Positions 47,626 through 56,865 of a stretch of 64,000 nucleotides of DNA are shown in pieces. Source of the stretch: [Lactobacillus] rogosae. GTDB lineage: Bacteria > Bacillota > Clostridia > Lachnospirales > Lachnospiraceae. The translations under genes and the position numbers were made by a program. The notes under the pieces are model-generated. The model had not been told where the DNA came from, ran no database searches, and saw nothing but the letters and a program-made list of their open reading frames with translations. The stretch covers positions 62,001 to 126,000 of the forward strand of contig FONU01000006.1 in NCBI GenBank assembly GCA_900112995.1, written 5' to 3'. How positions within the stretch are numbered: position 1 is the first letter of the stretch; every line of letters begins with the position of its first letter.

Positions 47626-47683
47626 TGAGCAGCAATCAATAATATGAACCCAAAATAATATCAATCAGTATTTAATATTAGAA

Positions 47684-47797
47684 CAAAAAACTATGTATTA
47701 CATCATCTATTCCAGTTAGTTAAAATCTCTTACTTTAACTAACTGGCAGGACTTAGGTCAGTCTTATCCAATCCTGATGTAATACATAGTTTTTTTA
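47684..47797. terminator. Large branched, bidirectional terminator structure
   Basis: A perfect 16-bp outer stem (ACTATGTATTACATCA, 47690-47705, with 47775-47790) encloses a perfect 13-bp hairpin (47712-47724 with 47734-47746) and a weaker CAGGA/TCCTG hairpin. A T-run follows on the right for the plus-strand deacetylase gene, and an A-run on the left serves the minus-strand flavoprotein gene. Confidence 0.85.
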
Positions 47798-47811
47798 TTT
47801 TATATCTTTCC

Positions 47812-48711
47812 TTATTTCCCTGCCCTGTTAAGAGCTGCAAGATAACCAACAGCTGATAGTGCCGCCACATTTCCTTCTCCTGCCGCTTTAACATACTGGT
47901 AAGGTACTCCTGTTATATCACCAGCCGCATATAAACCTTTTATATTAGACGCCATACTTTTATCTGTAATTACTTTGTTATCTTCTATCTTAATTCCTGG
48001 AACTAACTGGGCTGGCTTCATCGACTCCCTTAATACAAATATTCCGTCTGCCGCAAGTTCTCTGTCCTCCATAATAAGAACCATTTTATCCTCCCTACGC
48101 TCAATTGACAGCGGTTTTCCTTTAATAATATCAATATTATCTTTTAATGAATCTTTGCCTGCCTGTAATGTATTTATATCTTTATCCTTATTATAAAGAG
48201 GCATATAATACACCTTCTTAGCCGTCTGTGCAAGAAACTCTGCTTCGCTTAAAGCCTCCTCATTAAATCCTATAACTATCGCTTCTCTTTCTTTATATAA
48301 AGCGGCATCACAGGTAGCACAATAGCTTACACCACGTCCAAGATTTTCATATTCACCTGCATATGGCTTTGTAACATCTACACCTGTTGCAAGTATAACT
48401 GTAAGTGCCTCATAATTATTCTTTTTGCCCTGTATATGAAAATATTTTCCCATTGCATACACTGCATTCACCATATCTTCTGTTATATCTATTGAAAGAC
48501 TTTTAAGGTGATTGTTAAATGCCTGTGACAGTTCCTTACCTGTAATATCAATAAAACCAGGATAATTCTTTATTATATGTGCCTTTGACACTTTATCACT
48601 AATCTTGTTATTACCTATAAGGAGTATTTTCCTGCCTCTTATCTTAGCAGTTATTGCCGCTGACACACCCGCTGGACCTGTTCCTATTATAGCTATATCA
48701 TATCTTTCCAT
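47812..48711 (-). CDS. Thioredoxin-reductase-like flavoprotein without NADPH motifs
   Basis: This 299-residue protein has the thioredoxin reductase fold: FAD loop IAIIGTGPAGVSAAI, redox pair CATC (C131/C134), and C-terminal YAAGDITGVPYQYVKAAGEG. In the middle domain the NADPH loop GGGDSA is replaced by IGFNEEALSEA, and the HRRxxxR patch by MPLYNKDKD. This matches the pattern reported for ferredoxin-dependent flavin thioredoxin reductases of Clostridia, which lack NADPH binding. It probably reduces a thioredoxin with electrons from ferredoxin. No thioredoxin gene is adjacent. Confidence 0.82.
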   Translation of the reverse strand: MERYDIAIIGTGPAGVSAAITAKIRGRKILLIGNNKISDKVSKAHIIKNYPGFIDITGKELSQAFNNHLKSLSIDITEDMVNAVYAMGKYFHIQGKKNNYEALTVILATGVDVTKPYAGEYENLGRGVSYCATCDAALYKEREAIVIGFNEEALSEAEFLAQTAKKVYYMPLYNKDKDINTLQAGKDSLKDNIDIIKGKPLSIERREDKMVLIMEDRELAADGIFVLRESMKPAQLVPGIKIEDNKVITDKSMASNIKGLYAAGDITGVPYQYVKAAGEGNVAALSAVGYLAALNRAGK

Positions 48712-48848
48712 ATCTTAATCCCTTTCCTGCCTTTTATGTTTAATTATATTATTATTAACAAAATGCTTAATATACCAAACATTACTTAATCGTTTTGTCT
48801 TTTAATATATTATAGACATACTAACGCATATTATAATAATTGTAAAAT

Positions 48849-48928
48849 CAAAAAAGATGCAGACACATTTTATTGATATCGCACTGCCACTTAACAGCAG
48901 TCATATCCAAAATGTATCTACATCTTTA
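48849..48928 (-). terminator. Rho-independent terminator after amt-glnK
   Basis: On the minus strand a long, slightly imperfect stem runs from AAAGATGTAGATACATTTT to AAATGTGTCTGCATCTTT, enclosing a smaller hairpin (GACTGCTGTTAAGTGGCAGTGC), with TTTTTTG after it. Confidence 0.85.
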
Positions 48929-48958
48929 TGGGTAATATTAAATCAAATTTATTGGGAA

Positions 48959-50716
48959 TTAGTCATCTTCGCCCTGAAGTGCATCGTATCCTGTTTCACC
49001 TGTACGAACCTTTACTACATTTTCCACATCATATACGAATATCTTACCATCACCGATATGACCTGTGTAAAGTACCTTTCTTGCGGCATTGATAACATCC
49101 ATTACAGGGACTTTGGAAATAACCATTTCAACCTGTACCTTAGGAAGAAGCTGCATTTCCATCTGAACTCCACGGTAATACTCTGGAGCACCCTTCTGAG
49201 CGCCACAGCCAAGTACCTGCGTAACTGTCATACCAGTTACTCCGATGTCGTTCATAGCCTTCTTTAACTTTTCGAAACGCTCCTGCTTCATAAGGATTTC
49301 TACCTTAGTAATCTTATTCTCATCTGGAATATCAGATGTCTTAATCATAGCTGGAACTGAATTTTCCATACTTTCTGAACCAACTGATACAACATCTTCA
49401 TATGTTATATCTGGCATACCTGCTGTACCAAGTTCAAATCCTGCATATGCACTTGTAAGTCCGTGCTCACATATATCAAGACCCTTTATTTCCTCTTCCT
49501 CTGTAGCTCTAAGTCCAATTGTTGCCTTGATTACAAAGAATACGATTGTCATACATACAGCAGCCCATGCTGCTACTGATACAAAACCTAATAACTGAAG
49601 TCCAAGCTGTGTAAATCCGCCACCGTAGAATAAACCTTCTGCCTTAATCGCACCACTCTCAATAGCAATTGCATAACCAGGGGCTTTGCTTGTAGCAAAT
49701 AAACCAACTGCGATTGTGCCCCATATACCATTCATCATATGAACAGCTACTGCACCAACCGGATCATCAATGTGAAGCTTATAATCAAGAAGCCATACAC
49801 CAAATACCACCAAAAGACCTGCTACAATACCTATTACTATTGCACCTGCTGCATCTGTTACATCACAAGAAGCTGTAATAGCTACAAGTCCTGCAAGTGA
49901 AGCATTAAGACACATTGAAACATCCGGCTTACCATACTTAATCCATGTAAATACCATACAAGTTACAGTTGCAATTGCTGGTGAAACTGTTGTTGTAAGG
50001 AATACCGAACCTAAATCCTCAATTGTTGTACAAGCTGCACCATTAAATCCATACCAGCCAAACCATAATATAAATACACCAAGTGCACCAAGTGGAATAC
50101 TATGTCCTGGGAAAGCATTAACCTTAACTACCTTACCATTTTCATCTTTAACAAATTTACCAATACGAGGTCCTAATATCTTAGCACCTATAATAGCTGA
50201 TATACCACCAACCATATGTATACAGCAGGAACCTGCGAAATCATGGAAGCCTAACTGTGATAACCAGCCTCCGCCCCATATCCAGTGTGCTTCAATAGGA
50301 TATACAAGTGCCGATATAACACCTGAATATACACAATATGAAAGGAACTTTGTTCTCTCTGCCATAGCTCCTGATACAATAGTAGCTGTTGTTGCACAGA
50401 ATACTAAATTAAATACAAAACTTGAAAAATTGAAATTATCATAAGCTGTAAAAATATCAAATCCAGGTTTTCCAATAAAACCAAATAAATCTTCACCTAA
50501 TAATAAACTGAAACCTATTACTATGAATACTACTGTTCCTATACAGAAGTCCATAAGGTTCTTCATAATAATGTTACCTGCGTTCTTAGCTCTGGTAAAA
50601 CCAGTCTCAACCATTGCAAATCCTGCCTGCATCCAGAATACTAATGCAGCACCTATAAGAAACCATATACCAAATGTCTGGTCGCTTATCAAGCTTGTTA
50701 ATTCTTCTATTGCCAT
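48959..50716 (-). CDS. amt: Ammonium transporter fused to a GlnK/PII domain
   Basis: This 585-residue protein joins an Amt channel (about 1-410) to a PII signalling domain (about 468-585). The channel has the twin histidines H167 and H326 (CCIHMVGG and AVHMMNG), and W/F-rich vestibule sequence WYGFNGAACT. The PII part keeps LPKVQVEMVI and the nucleotide loop TGHIGDGKIFVYDV. In the T-loop, the usual Y51 of RGAEY is M519 (RGVQM), so uridylylation there is not possible. Normally GlnK is a separate protein that plugs Amt when nitrogen is plentiful; here the sensor is tethered. A linker of about 55 residues joins the parts. Downstream is a strong terminator; upstream is an unusual leader. Confidence 0.93.
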   Translation of the reverse strand: MAIEELTSLISDQTFGIWFLIGAALVFWMQAGFAMVETGFTRAKNAGNIIMKNLMDFCIGTVVFIVIGFSLLLGEDLFGFIGKPGFDIFTAYDNFNFSSFVFNLVFCATTATIVSGAMAERTKFLSYCVYSGVISALVYPIEAHWIWGGGWLSQLGFHDFAGSCCIHMVGGISAIIGAKILGPRIGKFVKDENGKVVKVNAFPGHSIPLGALGVFILWFGWYGFNGAACTTIEDLGSVFLTTTVSPAIATVTCMVFTWIKYGKPDVSMCLNASLAGLVAITASCDVTDAAGAIVIGIVAGLLVVFGVWLLDYKLHIDDPVGAVAVHMMNGIWGTIAVGLFATSKAPGYAIAIESGAIKAEGLFYGGGFTQLGLQLLGFVSVAAWAAVCMTIVFFVIKATIGLRATEEEEIKGLDICEHGLTSAYAGFELGTAGMPDITYEDVVSVGSESMENSVPAMIKTSDIPDENKITKVEILMKQERFEKLKKAMNDIGVTGMTVTQVLGCGAQKGAPEYYRGVQMEMQLLPKVQVEMVISKVPVMDVINAARKVLYTGHIGDGKIFVYDVENVVKVRTGETGYDALQGEDD

Positions 50717-50950
50717 ATTCGTTTCCTCCCTGTTCGCGCCGGCACATAATATTTATTTATGTACCCTTGACAAATACTTTTTATTGTGGTTGATGAAGTT
50801 GATCAGGTTTCATCTGGTATCATAACAGTTGTTACTAAACGGCTGCTTTATTCCTATAGTTAAATAAAACAAAAAAAGACGTGTAACCATATATAATGGA
50901 TACACGCCTTTGTGCAATCAACTGTTTGATTTATGTGTTTAATTATACAT
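50717..50950 (-). promoter_or_regulatory. amt: Leader of amt-glnK with internal terminator hairpin
   Basis: On the minus strand a TATAAT near 50943 precedes a small hairpin (AATCAA-ACAG-TTGATT) and then a Rho-independent terminator (about 50871-50908, stem GGCGTGTATCC/GGTTACACGTC, then TTTTTTTG). The amt start lies about 160 bases further on. No minus-strand gene lies between this terminator and the amt start, or directly upstream of it, so the layout suggests transcription attenuation. No known riboswitch or ANTAR loop pattern was recognised. Confidence 0.55.
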
Positions 50951-51149
50951 ATCTTTCCAAATAAGTATTGAAAAAATCGGACATATTATTGACTTTTTTA
51001 ATATTTGTTTTATTATTATTTTATAAATGTAATCAAATATACTACTTATCAACATTATTTTAATGTATATAATATCAGAAGTGAAATGACTTTGACACCG
51101 ATATTATAATAATACCAATTAATGCAATTATAAAATCAGGAGGGTACTT
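50951..51149. other. AT-rich region between amt leader and araC-type gene
   Basis: This stretch contains no reading frame with a ribosome site. It presumably holds the plus-strand promoter of the AraC-family gene, but boxes are ambiguous in this AT-rich DNA. An AGGAGG site lies just before 51150. Confidence 0.4.
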
Positions 51150-51977
51150 ATGAAAGACCATTTACACCAGCCATTATTATTTAATCCAGCAATATATAAC
51201 AGCTCAGATGGTAAACAGCACATCAATTACAAATATATAACCATGCCACAGACTATGCTTGTATACGCCATAGACAACACCACCGGCTCTGCAAGTAGGA
51301 AAGTATCCACTCTTATTCCATGCTCTAGTGCAGAATGGATAATAGGATATAATAAGAATAACAGCCGTTCTTCCTTCTACTGTATTGGACCAGTAAGCAG
51401 ACGTTTTGACTATACTTTTGGAGAGTTTGATTATTATTTTGGAATTCGTTTTGCGGATAAAGGCTGTTATTTTGCACCATCCGTTGATGACAGCGTGCTT
51501 CCAGCTTCAATTGCCAATCAGGTATTTGAATACGAACCTGCCACAGAGTCTTTTGAATACAGACTTATATCTGAATTAATCCAAGCCAAAGATTTTGACG
51601 GACAACTTGAAGCTTTAATATGTTTCCTTAATGTCAGCAAGAAATATATAGCTGTCCCTGACAATATCATACATATGGCTAATGAGATAAAGAAAGCTTC
51701 CGGCAATATTCATATATCTGATTTATCCGAAATGTCAGGGTACTCTGAACGGCACATTAACAGATTATTCAAATCGGCATATGGTGCAGGTCCTAAAGAT
51801 TACTGCAAGAATATCAGATTTCAGAAAATCATATCTGATATTATAAATGACCCATACAAAGAAAACAGCGATTATATTGCCAATGCCGGATATTCTGACC
51901 AGGCACATTTCCAGAGGGAATTCAAGGCTTACACAGGCATTACACCTAGAACTTTTATTAAGGAATTAACCGCATAA
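51150..51977 (+). CDS. AraC family transcriptional regulator
   Basis: This 275-residue regulator has an N-terminal domain of about 165 residues of the DUF6597-like/AraC sensor type and a C-terminal double helix-turn-helix (ISDLSEMSGYSERHINRLFK and ADIANAGYSDQAHFQREFKA-like second helix, here YIANAGYSDQAHFQREFKAY). The end TGITPRTFIKEL is typical. The ligand and targets are unknown; it is divergent from amt-glnK, but not provably linked to it. The ATG has AGGAGGG upstream. Confidence 0.9.
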   Translation: MKDHLHQPLLFNPAIYNSSDGKQHINYKYITMPQTMLVYAIDNTTGSASRKVSTLIPCSSAEWIIGYNKNNSRSSFYCIGPVSRRFDYTFGEFDYYFGIRFADKGCYFAPSVDDSVLPASIANQVFEYEPATESFEYRLISELIQAKDFDGQLEALICFLNVSKKYIAVPDNIIHMANEIKKASGNIHISDLSEMSGYSERHINRLFKSAYGAGPKDYCKNIRFQKIISDIINDPYKENSDYIANAGYSDQAHFQREFKAYTGITPRTFIKELTA

Positions 51978-52036
51978 TATATTATATAACTATACTGTCA
52001 ATTAAATTACCTGACTGAATTTTTCAGAGTTATAAA

Positions 52037-52083
52037 ATATGCGTGGTGTTTACCGCCATCCAGACGATAAGCACCACGCATAT
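52037..52083. terminator. Hairpin terminator shared by the AraC gene and hemW
   Basis: A perfect stem ATATGCGTGGTG/CACCACGCATAT (52037-52048 with 52072-52083) lies between the two converging genes. U-rich tracts on both sides are short (TTATTT and TTTTAT), so it may work in both directions with moderate strength. Confidence 0.65.
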
Positions 52084-52089
52084 TTATTT

Positions 52090-53325
52090 CTACACAAAAT
52101 CAGACATAACAGTATTGCTTATATCTATGCCTCTGTCTGTAAGTGCTATTCTTGTACCATTCTGCCACAAAAGACCTTTTGCTATATTATCTTTTATCTG
52201 CTCTTTATATACACTGTATATATCTTTTCCAAATATATCTTTAAAATCGCATATATCAATCCCAGCAGACTTTCTTAAACCAAGAAACATATATTCAGCC
52301 ATCTCATCTTCCAGCGTGAGAACCTCTATATTTTCTTTAAGGTCCTGACAGTTATTATTTATTTCTAAAGAATTCTTAAGAGTCTCTTGGATATTCTTTA
52401 TATTTTCCACAATACACTCTTTATTGCTTTCTTTATTATCAGCATATTCCACACATAATGCCTTAATATAATTATTAATATCGCTGATGTTAGTATACCT
52501 TTTATGATTACATAATGAAGCTGCACCAATTCCAAAACCGATATAATCGGTTCTATCCCAATATTTAAGATTATGCTTACATTCATAACCTGCCTTGGCA
52601 TAATTGGATATTTCGTATCTTTCATAACCTGCCTGACCTAATATCTCTTTAGTAAGTGCATACATTTTCCTGTCGTCATCATCATCAGGAATATCCGGAT
52701 AATTGTCTATGTTATCATACAGCCTTGTGCCTTCTTCTATTATAAGACTGTATACAGATATATGCTCTGTATTAAGTGATACAGCCTCCTTTAGCACTCT
52801 GGTAAAGCTTTCTATGGTCTGACCCGGAAGTGCTGACATAAGGTCTATATTGATATTAGTAAAGCCTGCATTCCTTGCTATGGCAAGGCTGTTCTTAAAC
52901 TGTTCAAATGTATGAATTCTTCCAAGCATACGAAGCTCTTTATCATCAGTGCTCTGCAATCCAAAGCTTATTCTGTTAATCCCAGCTTCCCTGTAAATGT
53001 ATGCTTTTTCACTATTTATTGTACCTGGATTACATTCTATTGTTATCTCTGCATTGCCATCAACACGATATCTTTGCTTTACAGCCTCTAATATATCTTT
53101 AATATATTCAGCATTTATTGCTGACGGAGTTCCACCACCGATAAATATTGAAGTTACATTTTTATCAAGACCAGCCTCACTTAATGCTATCTCATTAATT
53201 AAAGCTTTAACATAACTGCTTTTCGTCTTATCATCTGCTGGTGCAGATAAGAAATCACAATATATACATTTTTGCATACAAAAGGGGATATGTATATATA
53301 TCCCCAGTTCGTTATTATTCTTCAT
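52090..53325 (-). CDS. hemW: HemW-like radical SAM heme chaperone
   Basis: This 411-residue radical SAM protein has the HemW pattern [10 protein letters not shown] near the start, [13 protein letters not shown], the SAM segment ECNPGT, and RISFGLQST. HemW delivers heme to membrane enzymes; it was formerly called oxygen-independent coproporphyrinogen III oxidase. The second-site features of true HemN are lacking. It overlaps the lepA 3' end by 11 bases, the common lepA-hemW order. Confidence 0.93.
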   Translation of the reverse strand: MKNNNELGIYIHIPFCMQKCIYCDFLSAPADDKTKSSYVKALINEIALSEAGLDKNVTSIFIGGGTPSAINAEYIKDILEAVKQRYRVDGNAEITIECNPGTINSEKAYIYREAGINRISFGLQSTDDKELRMLGRIHTFEQFKNSLAIARNAGFTNINIDLMSALPGQTIESFTRVLKEAVSLNTEHISVYSLIIEEGTRLYDNIDNYPDIPDDDDDRKMYALTKEILGQAGYERYEISNYAKAGYECKHNLKYWDRTDYIGFGIGAASLCNHKRYTNISDINNYIKALCVEYADNKESNKECIVENIKNIQETLKNSLEINNNCQDLKENIEVLTLEDEMAEYMFLGLRKSAGIDICDFKDIFGKDIYSVYKEQIKDNIAKGLLWQNGTRIALTDRGIDISNTVMSDFV

Positions 53326-55129
53326 CTAACTTTAATACACTCATAAATGCTTTCTGTGGTATCTCTACGTTACCAATCTGACGCATTCTCTTCTTTCCTT
53401 CCTTCTGCTTTTCAAGAAGCTTCTTCTTACGGGAAATATCACCACCGTAACACTTGGCAAGTACATCCTTACGAAGTGCCTTAACAGTTTCCCTTGCTAT
53501 AACCCTGCTTCCGATAGCCGCCTGAATAGGAATCTCAAACTGCTGTCTAGGAATTTCCTGCTTAAGCTTCTCGCACATCTTTCTTCCACGTTCCTCCGCA
53601 CTTCCTGCAAATACAATAAATGAAAGTGCATCCACTTCTTCCTTGTTGATAAGAATATCAAGCTTAACAAGGTTAGACCTCTCATATCCCTTCATTTCAT
53701 AGTCAAATGAAGCGTAACCTCTTGAGCGTGACTTTAACGCATCAAAGAAGTCATATATTATCTCATTAAGCGGAAGGTCATACTTAAGCAGTGCTCTTGT
53801 CTGTTCTATATATTCCATACCGTTGTATACACCACGGCGTTCCTGGCAAAGTTTCATAATAGGTCCAACAAATTCGGTTGTAACCATAATCTCAGCACTT
53901 ACCATAGGTTCTTCCATATAGTCTATCTCTGATGGATCAGGCATATTAGACGGATTAGTAAGGTCTATAACTTCACCATTAGTCTTATGGACTTTATATA
54001 TAACACCCGGTGCTGTTGTTACAAGGTCAAGGTTATATTCTCTTTCAAGTCTTTCCTGTATAATCTCAAGATGTAAAAGTCCTAAGAAACCACATCTGAA
54101 ACCAAAGCCAAGTGCTATAGATGTCTCTGGCTCAAACTGGAGAGAAGCATCATTAAGCTGAAGCTTCTCCAATGCTTCTCTTAAATCCTGATATTTTGCA
54201 CCGTCCGCCGGATACAGACCACAGTATACCATAGGATTGACCTTCTTATAACCAGGAAGCGGTTCTGCTACTGGTCTGTCATTATCTGTAACAGTGTCAC
54301 CAACTCTTGTATCCTGAACATTTTTGATACTTGCTGTAATATATCCAACCATACCTGCACTTAATTCATCGCAAGGTATGAACTGACCAGCTCCGAAGTA
54401 ACCTACCTCAACTACTTCTTCTACTGCTCCGGTTGCCATCATTCTTATCTTAGTACCCTTCTTTACAGTACCCTCTACTATTCTTACAAATATAATAACA
54501 CCCTTATACGCATCATATAACGAGTCAAATATAAGTGCAGATAAAGGATTAGCTGCATCACCTGTAGGTGCTGGTATTTTCTTTACTATCTGTTCAAGAA
54601 CTTCCTCAATATTAATACCATTTTTTGCTGAAATTAACGGAGCGTCCTGAGCCTCTATTCCAATAATATCCTCAATCTCATCTTTGACTCTGTCTGGTTC
54701 TGCACTTGGAAGATCAATCTTATTAATAACAGGAAATACCTCTAAGTCGTGGTCAAGTGCAAGGTATACATTGGCAAGTGTCTGTGCCTCTATGCCCTGT
54801 GCCGCATCTACTACAAGTACAGCACCATCACAAGCCGCAAGTGCCCTTGATACCTCATAGTTAAAGTCAACGTGACCCGGAGTATCAATAAGATTGAATA
54901 TATATTCTTCGCCGTCCTGAGCCCTGTATACAGTTCTTACTGTCTGCGACTTTATTGTAATTCCCCTCTCCCTCTCAATATCCATATTATCAAGAACCTG
55001 CTCCTGCATTTCCCTGCTTGTAAGAAGTCCTGTCTTTTCTATAATTCTGTCGGCAAGAGTTGACTTGCCGTGGTCAATATGTGCTATAATACAAAAATTT
55101 CTTATGTTCTTCTGATTAATTACTGCCAT
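53315..55129 (-). CDS. lepA: Elongation factor 4 (LepA)
   Basis: This 604-residue translational GTPase has G1 [14 protein letters not shown], the switch region [13 protein letters not shown]3 DTPGHVDF, G4 NKIDLPSA, and the LepA-specific C-terminal domain ([19 protein letters not shown]). It back-translocates or remodels ribosomes, mainly under stress. It overlaps both neighbours by a few bases, so the amidase-lepA-hemW set is translated as one unit. Confidence 0.97.
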   Translation of the reverse strand: MAVINQKNIRNFCIIAHIDHGKSTLADRIIEKTGLLTSREMQEQVLDNMDIERERGITIKSQTVRTVYRAQDGEEYIFNLIDTPGHVDFNYEVSRALAACDGAVLVVDAAQGIEAQTLANVYLALDHDLEVFPVINKIDLPSAEPDRVKDEIEDIIGIEAQDAPLISAKNGINIEEVLEQIVKKIPAPTGDAANPLSALIFDSLYDAYKGVIIFVRIVEGTVKKGTKIRMMATGAVEEVVEVGYFGAGQFIPCDELSAGMVGYITASIKNVQDTRVGDTVTDNDRPVAEPLPGYKKVNPMVYCGLYPADGAKYQDLREALEKLQLNDASLQFEPETSIALGFGFRCGFLGLLHLEIIQERLEREYNLDLVTTAPGVIYKVHKTNGEVIDLTNPSNMPDPSEIDYMEEPMVSAEIMVTTEFVGPIMKLCQERRGVYNGMEYIEQTRALLKYDLPLNEIIYDFFDALKSRSRGYASFDYEMKGYERSNLVKLDILINKEEVDALSFIVFAGSAEERGRKMCEKLKQEIPRQQFEIPIQAAIGSRVIARETVKALRKDVLAKCYGGDISRKKKLLEKQKEGKKRMRQIGNVEIPQKAFMSVLKLDEE

Positions 55130-55922
55130 TCGTATAACCTGCCTGTTCTAAGTATTTCATAATTCCATCAGCTATAAGCTTAGCTGTATTGTCTATATCT
55201 GTTGTTACAAGTTTATTATCCTTACTGCTGTACATATTGCCTAACTCTATTATACAGCTCGCTACTTTGCTGTGCTGGTTCAGGTAATAATCTTTGCTCT
55301 TATTATCAGGAGTACCCGTATTCACTCCCGATAAGCTTACATCTACTCCATTTAACTCTTCCATAATATCACTTGCAAGGCTTTTAGAGTTAGATGGTGA
55401 AGATGTATGAATCCATGCACTTATTCCCTTACTGCTTCCTGACTTATCAGTAATATCCCTATGAAATGACACAAGTGCCGCTGCTTTGGCGTTATTGCAT
55501 ATCTCTATACGCTTGGTATAATCCACCGATGTATCAGTTGTTCTTGTCATAACAACTGTAACGCCAGCACTTTCAAGCTCATTCTTAACGCTGTCAGCTA
55601 AAGATAACATCTGTGTCTTTTCATAGTTAGTTCCGTCGTACTGTCCTGTATCACTTCCACCGTGAGGAGCATCTATACAGACTATTGCCTTAGACGACCA
55701 GTTAATTGTCTTATTATTACTTTCTTCGCTATTATCCTCATTGTTCTGCAAAAGCCCATCATCAGTTACCTCATCTGATGTTGTCTTTCCTATATTCATA
55801 ATTGACCTTATCGAAGCTCCACAGTCAATATATAACATTACGGCAAATATTAATATAGCTGCTAATGAAGCCACTCCGAATATTCTGTCCCACTTAAATG
55901 ATGTATTATTCTTATTATTCAT
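55116..55922 (-). CDS. N-acetylmuramoyl-L-alanine amidase (Amidase_3), membrane anchored
   Basis: This 268-residue protein has a span at about 16-31, a polar linker, and an Amidase_3 catalytic domain. Zinc ligands are H87 (IDAPHGGSD), E101 (NYEKTQ) and H154 (SFHRD), and the catalytic Glu is E226 (CIIELGNM). The first motif is usually DPGHGG; here it is DAPHGG. It cuts the amide bond between muramic acid and the stem peptide outside the membrane. In many Clostridia the slot before lepA is held by spoIIP, so this may have a sporulation role, perhaps CwlD-like. The start was moved to ATG 55922 behind GGAGAG. Confidence 0.85.
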   Translation of the reverse strand: MNNKNNTSFKWDRIFGVASLAAILIFAVMLYIDCGASIRSIMNIGKTTSDEVTDDGLLQNNEDNSEESNNKTINWSSKAIVCIDAPHGGSDTGQYDGTNYEKTQMLSLADSVKNELESAGVTVVMTRTTDTSVDYTKRIEICNNAKAAALVSFHRDITDKSGSSKGISAWIHTSSPSNSKSLASDIMEELNGVDVSLSGVNTGTPDNKSKDYYLNQHSKVASCIIELGNMYSSKDNKLVTTDIDNTAKLIADGIMKYLEQAGYTNGSN

Positions 55923-55988
55923 TATTATCTCTCCAATCCATACCCTTTCTATTTTCTTAGAATACAAGCGGATTGTCAAGTAAAATGT

Positions 55989-56726
55989 TTAACAGCTTCT
56001 CACCATTTCTCTTTTTAATCTCTTTATAATCTTCTTTTCAAGTCTTGATATATATGACTGCGATATTCCAAGCATATCAGCGACCTCTTTTTGTGTCTTT
56101 TCCTCTCCATCTTTATCACTAAGACCATATCTTAAATCGACTATAATTCTCTCCCTCTCAGACAAATTGCCAATCGCCCTCTTTAATGCTTTCATCTCAA
56201 CCTCATTTTCAAGGTCTTTATAACACACATCATCTTCAGTTCCAAGAATATCAGATAACAAAAGTTCATTGCCATCCCAGTCAACATTGAGTGGTTCATC
56301 AATTGACACCTCTGCTTTTACCTTGCTATTTCTTCTAAGATACATAAGAATTTCATTCTCTATACATCTTGAAGCATAAGTTGCAAGCTTTATATTCTTA
56401 TCCCTGTCATATGAATTAATTGCCTTTATAAGACCTATTGTGCCAATTGATATAAGGTCCTCTACTCCAACACCTGTATTATCAAATTTCTTGGCTATGT
56501 ATACAACAAGTCTTAAGTTATGTTCTATAAGCATTTTCTTAGCATAATCGTCATTATCAGTCTTTAACATTGCCAGCACATTTTTCTCCTCCTCAATATC
56601 AAGCGGTGCTGGCAGCACCTCTGTACCTCCTATATAATGAACTTCTCTTGTCCCCATCATATAAAAATTCTTAATAGAAGGTACCACCTTAAGCTGAAAA
56701 CGATCTGCAACTGCCACTTTAATCAC
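55989..56726 (-). CDS. sigE: Sporulation sigma factor SigE with pro-sequence
   Basis: This 245-residue protein matches pro-sigma-E: after a front part of about 27 residues comes [14 protein letters not shown], then region 2 ([33 protein letters not shown]), the [20 protein letters not shown] segment and region 4 ([20 protein letters not shown]). I chose GTG 56726 because AGAGGAG lies seven bases upstream; the frame remains open 39 codons further but runs through hairpin sequence. The front part is the region that SpoIIGA would cleave. It lies just downstream of spoIIGA. The next sigma gene usually found here, sigG, is absent. Confidence 0.92.
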   Translation of the reverse strand: MIKVAVADRFQLKVVPSIKNFYMMGTREVHYIGGTEVLPAPLDIEEEKNVLAMLKTDNDDYAKKMLIEHNLRLVVYIAKKFDNTGVGVEDLISIGTIGLIKAINSYDRDKNIKLATYASRCIENEILMYLRRNSKVKAEVSIDEPLNVDWDGNELLLSDILGTEDDVCYKDLENEVEMKALKRAIGNLSERERIIVDLRYGLSDKDGEEKTQKEVADMLGISQSYISRLEKKIIKRLKREMVRSC

Positions 56727-56746
56727 TATCTTACTCCTCTTTTCTA

Positions 56747-56865
56747 CGGTGCTTTCTTTTGTCTTTACAGGAATACGAAAGCACCGCCGACATACCCTGT
56801 TTATTATTGCATCATATGTCCCGTGACGCTTTTGGGGGTGCATATGATGAGCATCTTTGTGCTCA
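56747..56865 (-). repeat. Hairpins and direct repeat between spoIIGA and sigE
   Basis: The 3' end of spoIIGA (GGACATATGATGCAATAAT) recurs about 66 bases downstream in the gap. Nearer sigE, CGGTGCTTTC and GAAAGCACCG form a 10-bp stem (about 56747-56786) ending shortly before the sigE ribosome site. A GATGAGCA/TGCTCATT hairpin lies between. They could tune the spoIIGA:sigE ratio. Confidence 0.5.

Noticed and set aside
48857-49267. Plus-strand frame of 136 codons across the end of amt-glnK
   Set aside because: It covers the amt terminator hairpin and the PII coding part, lacks a family match, and has no ribosome site.
50871-50940. ANTAR-type double hairpin in the amt leader
   Set aside because: The first hairpin loop is ACAG or AACAGT depending on pairing and the second does not show the expected hexaloop, so I call only an unspecified attenuator.
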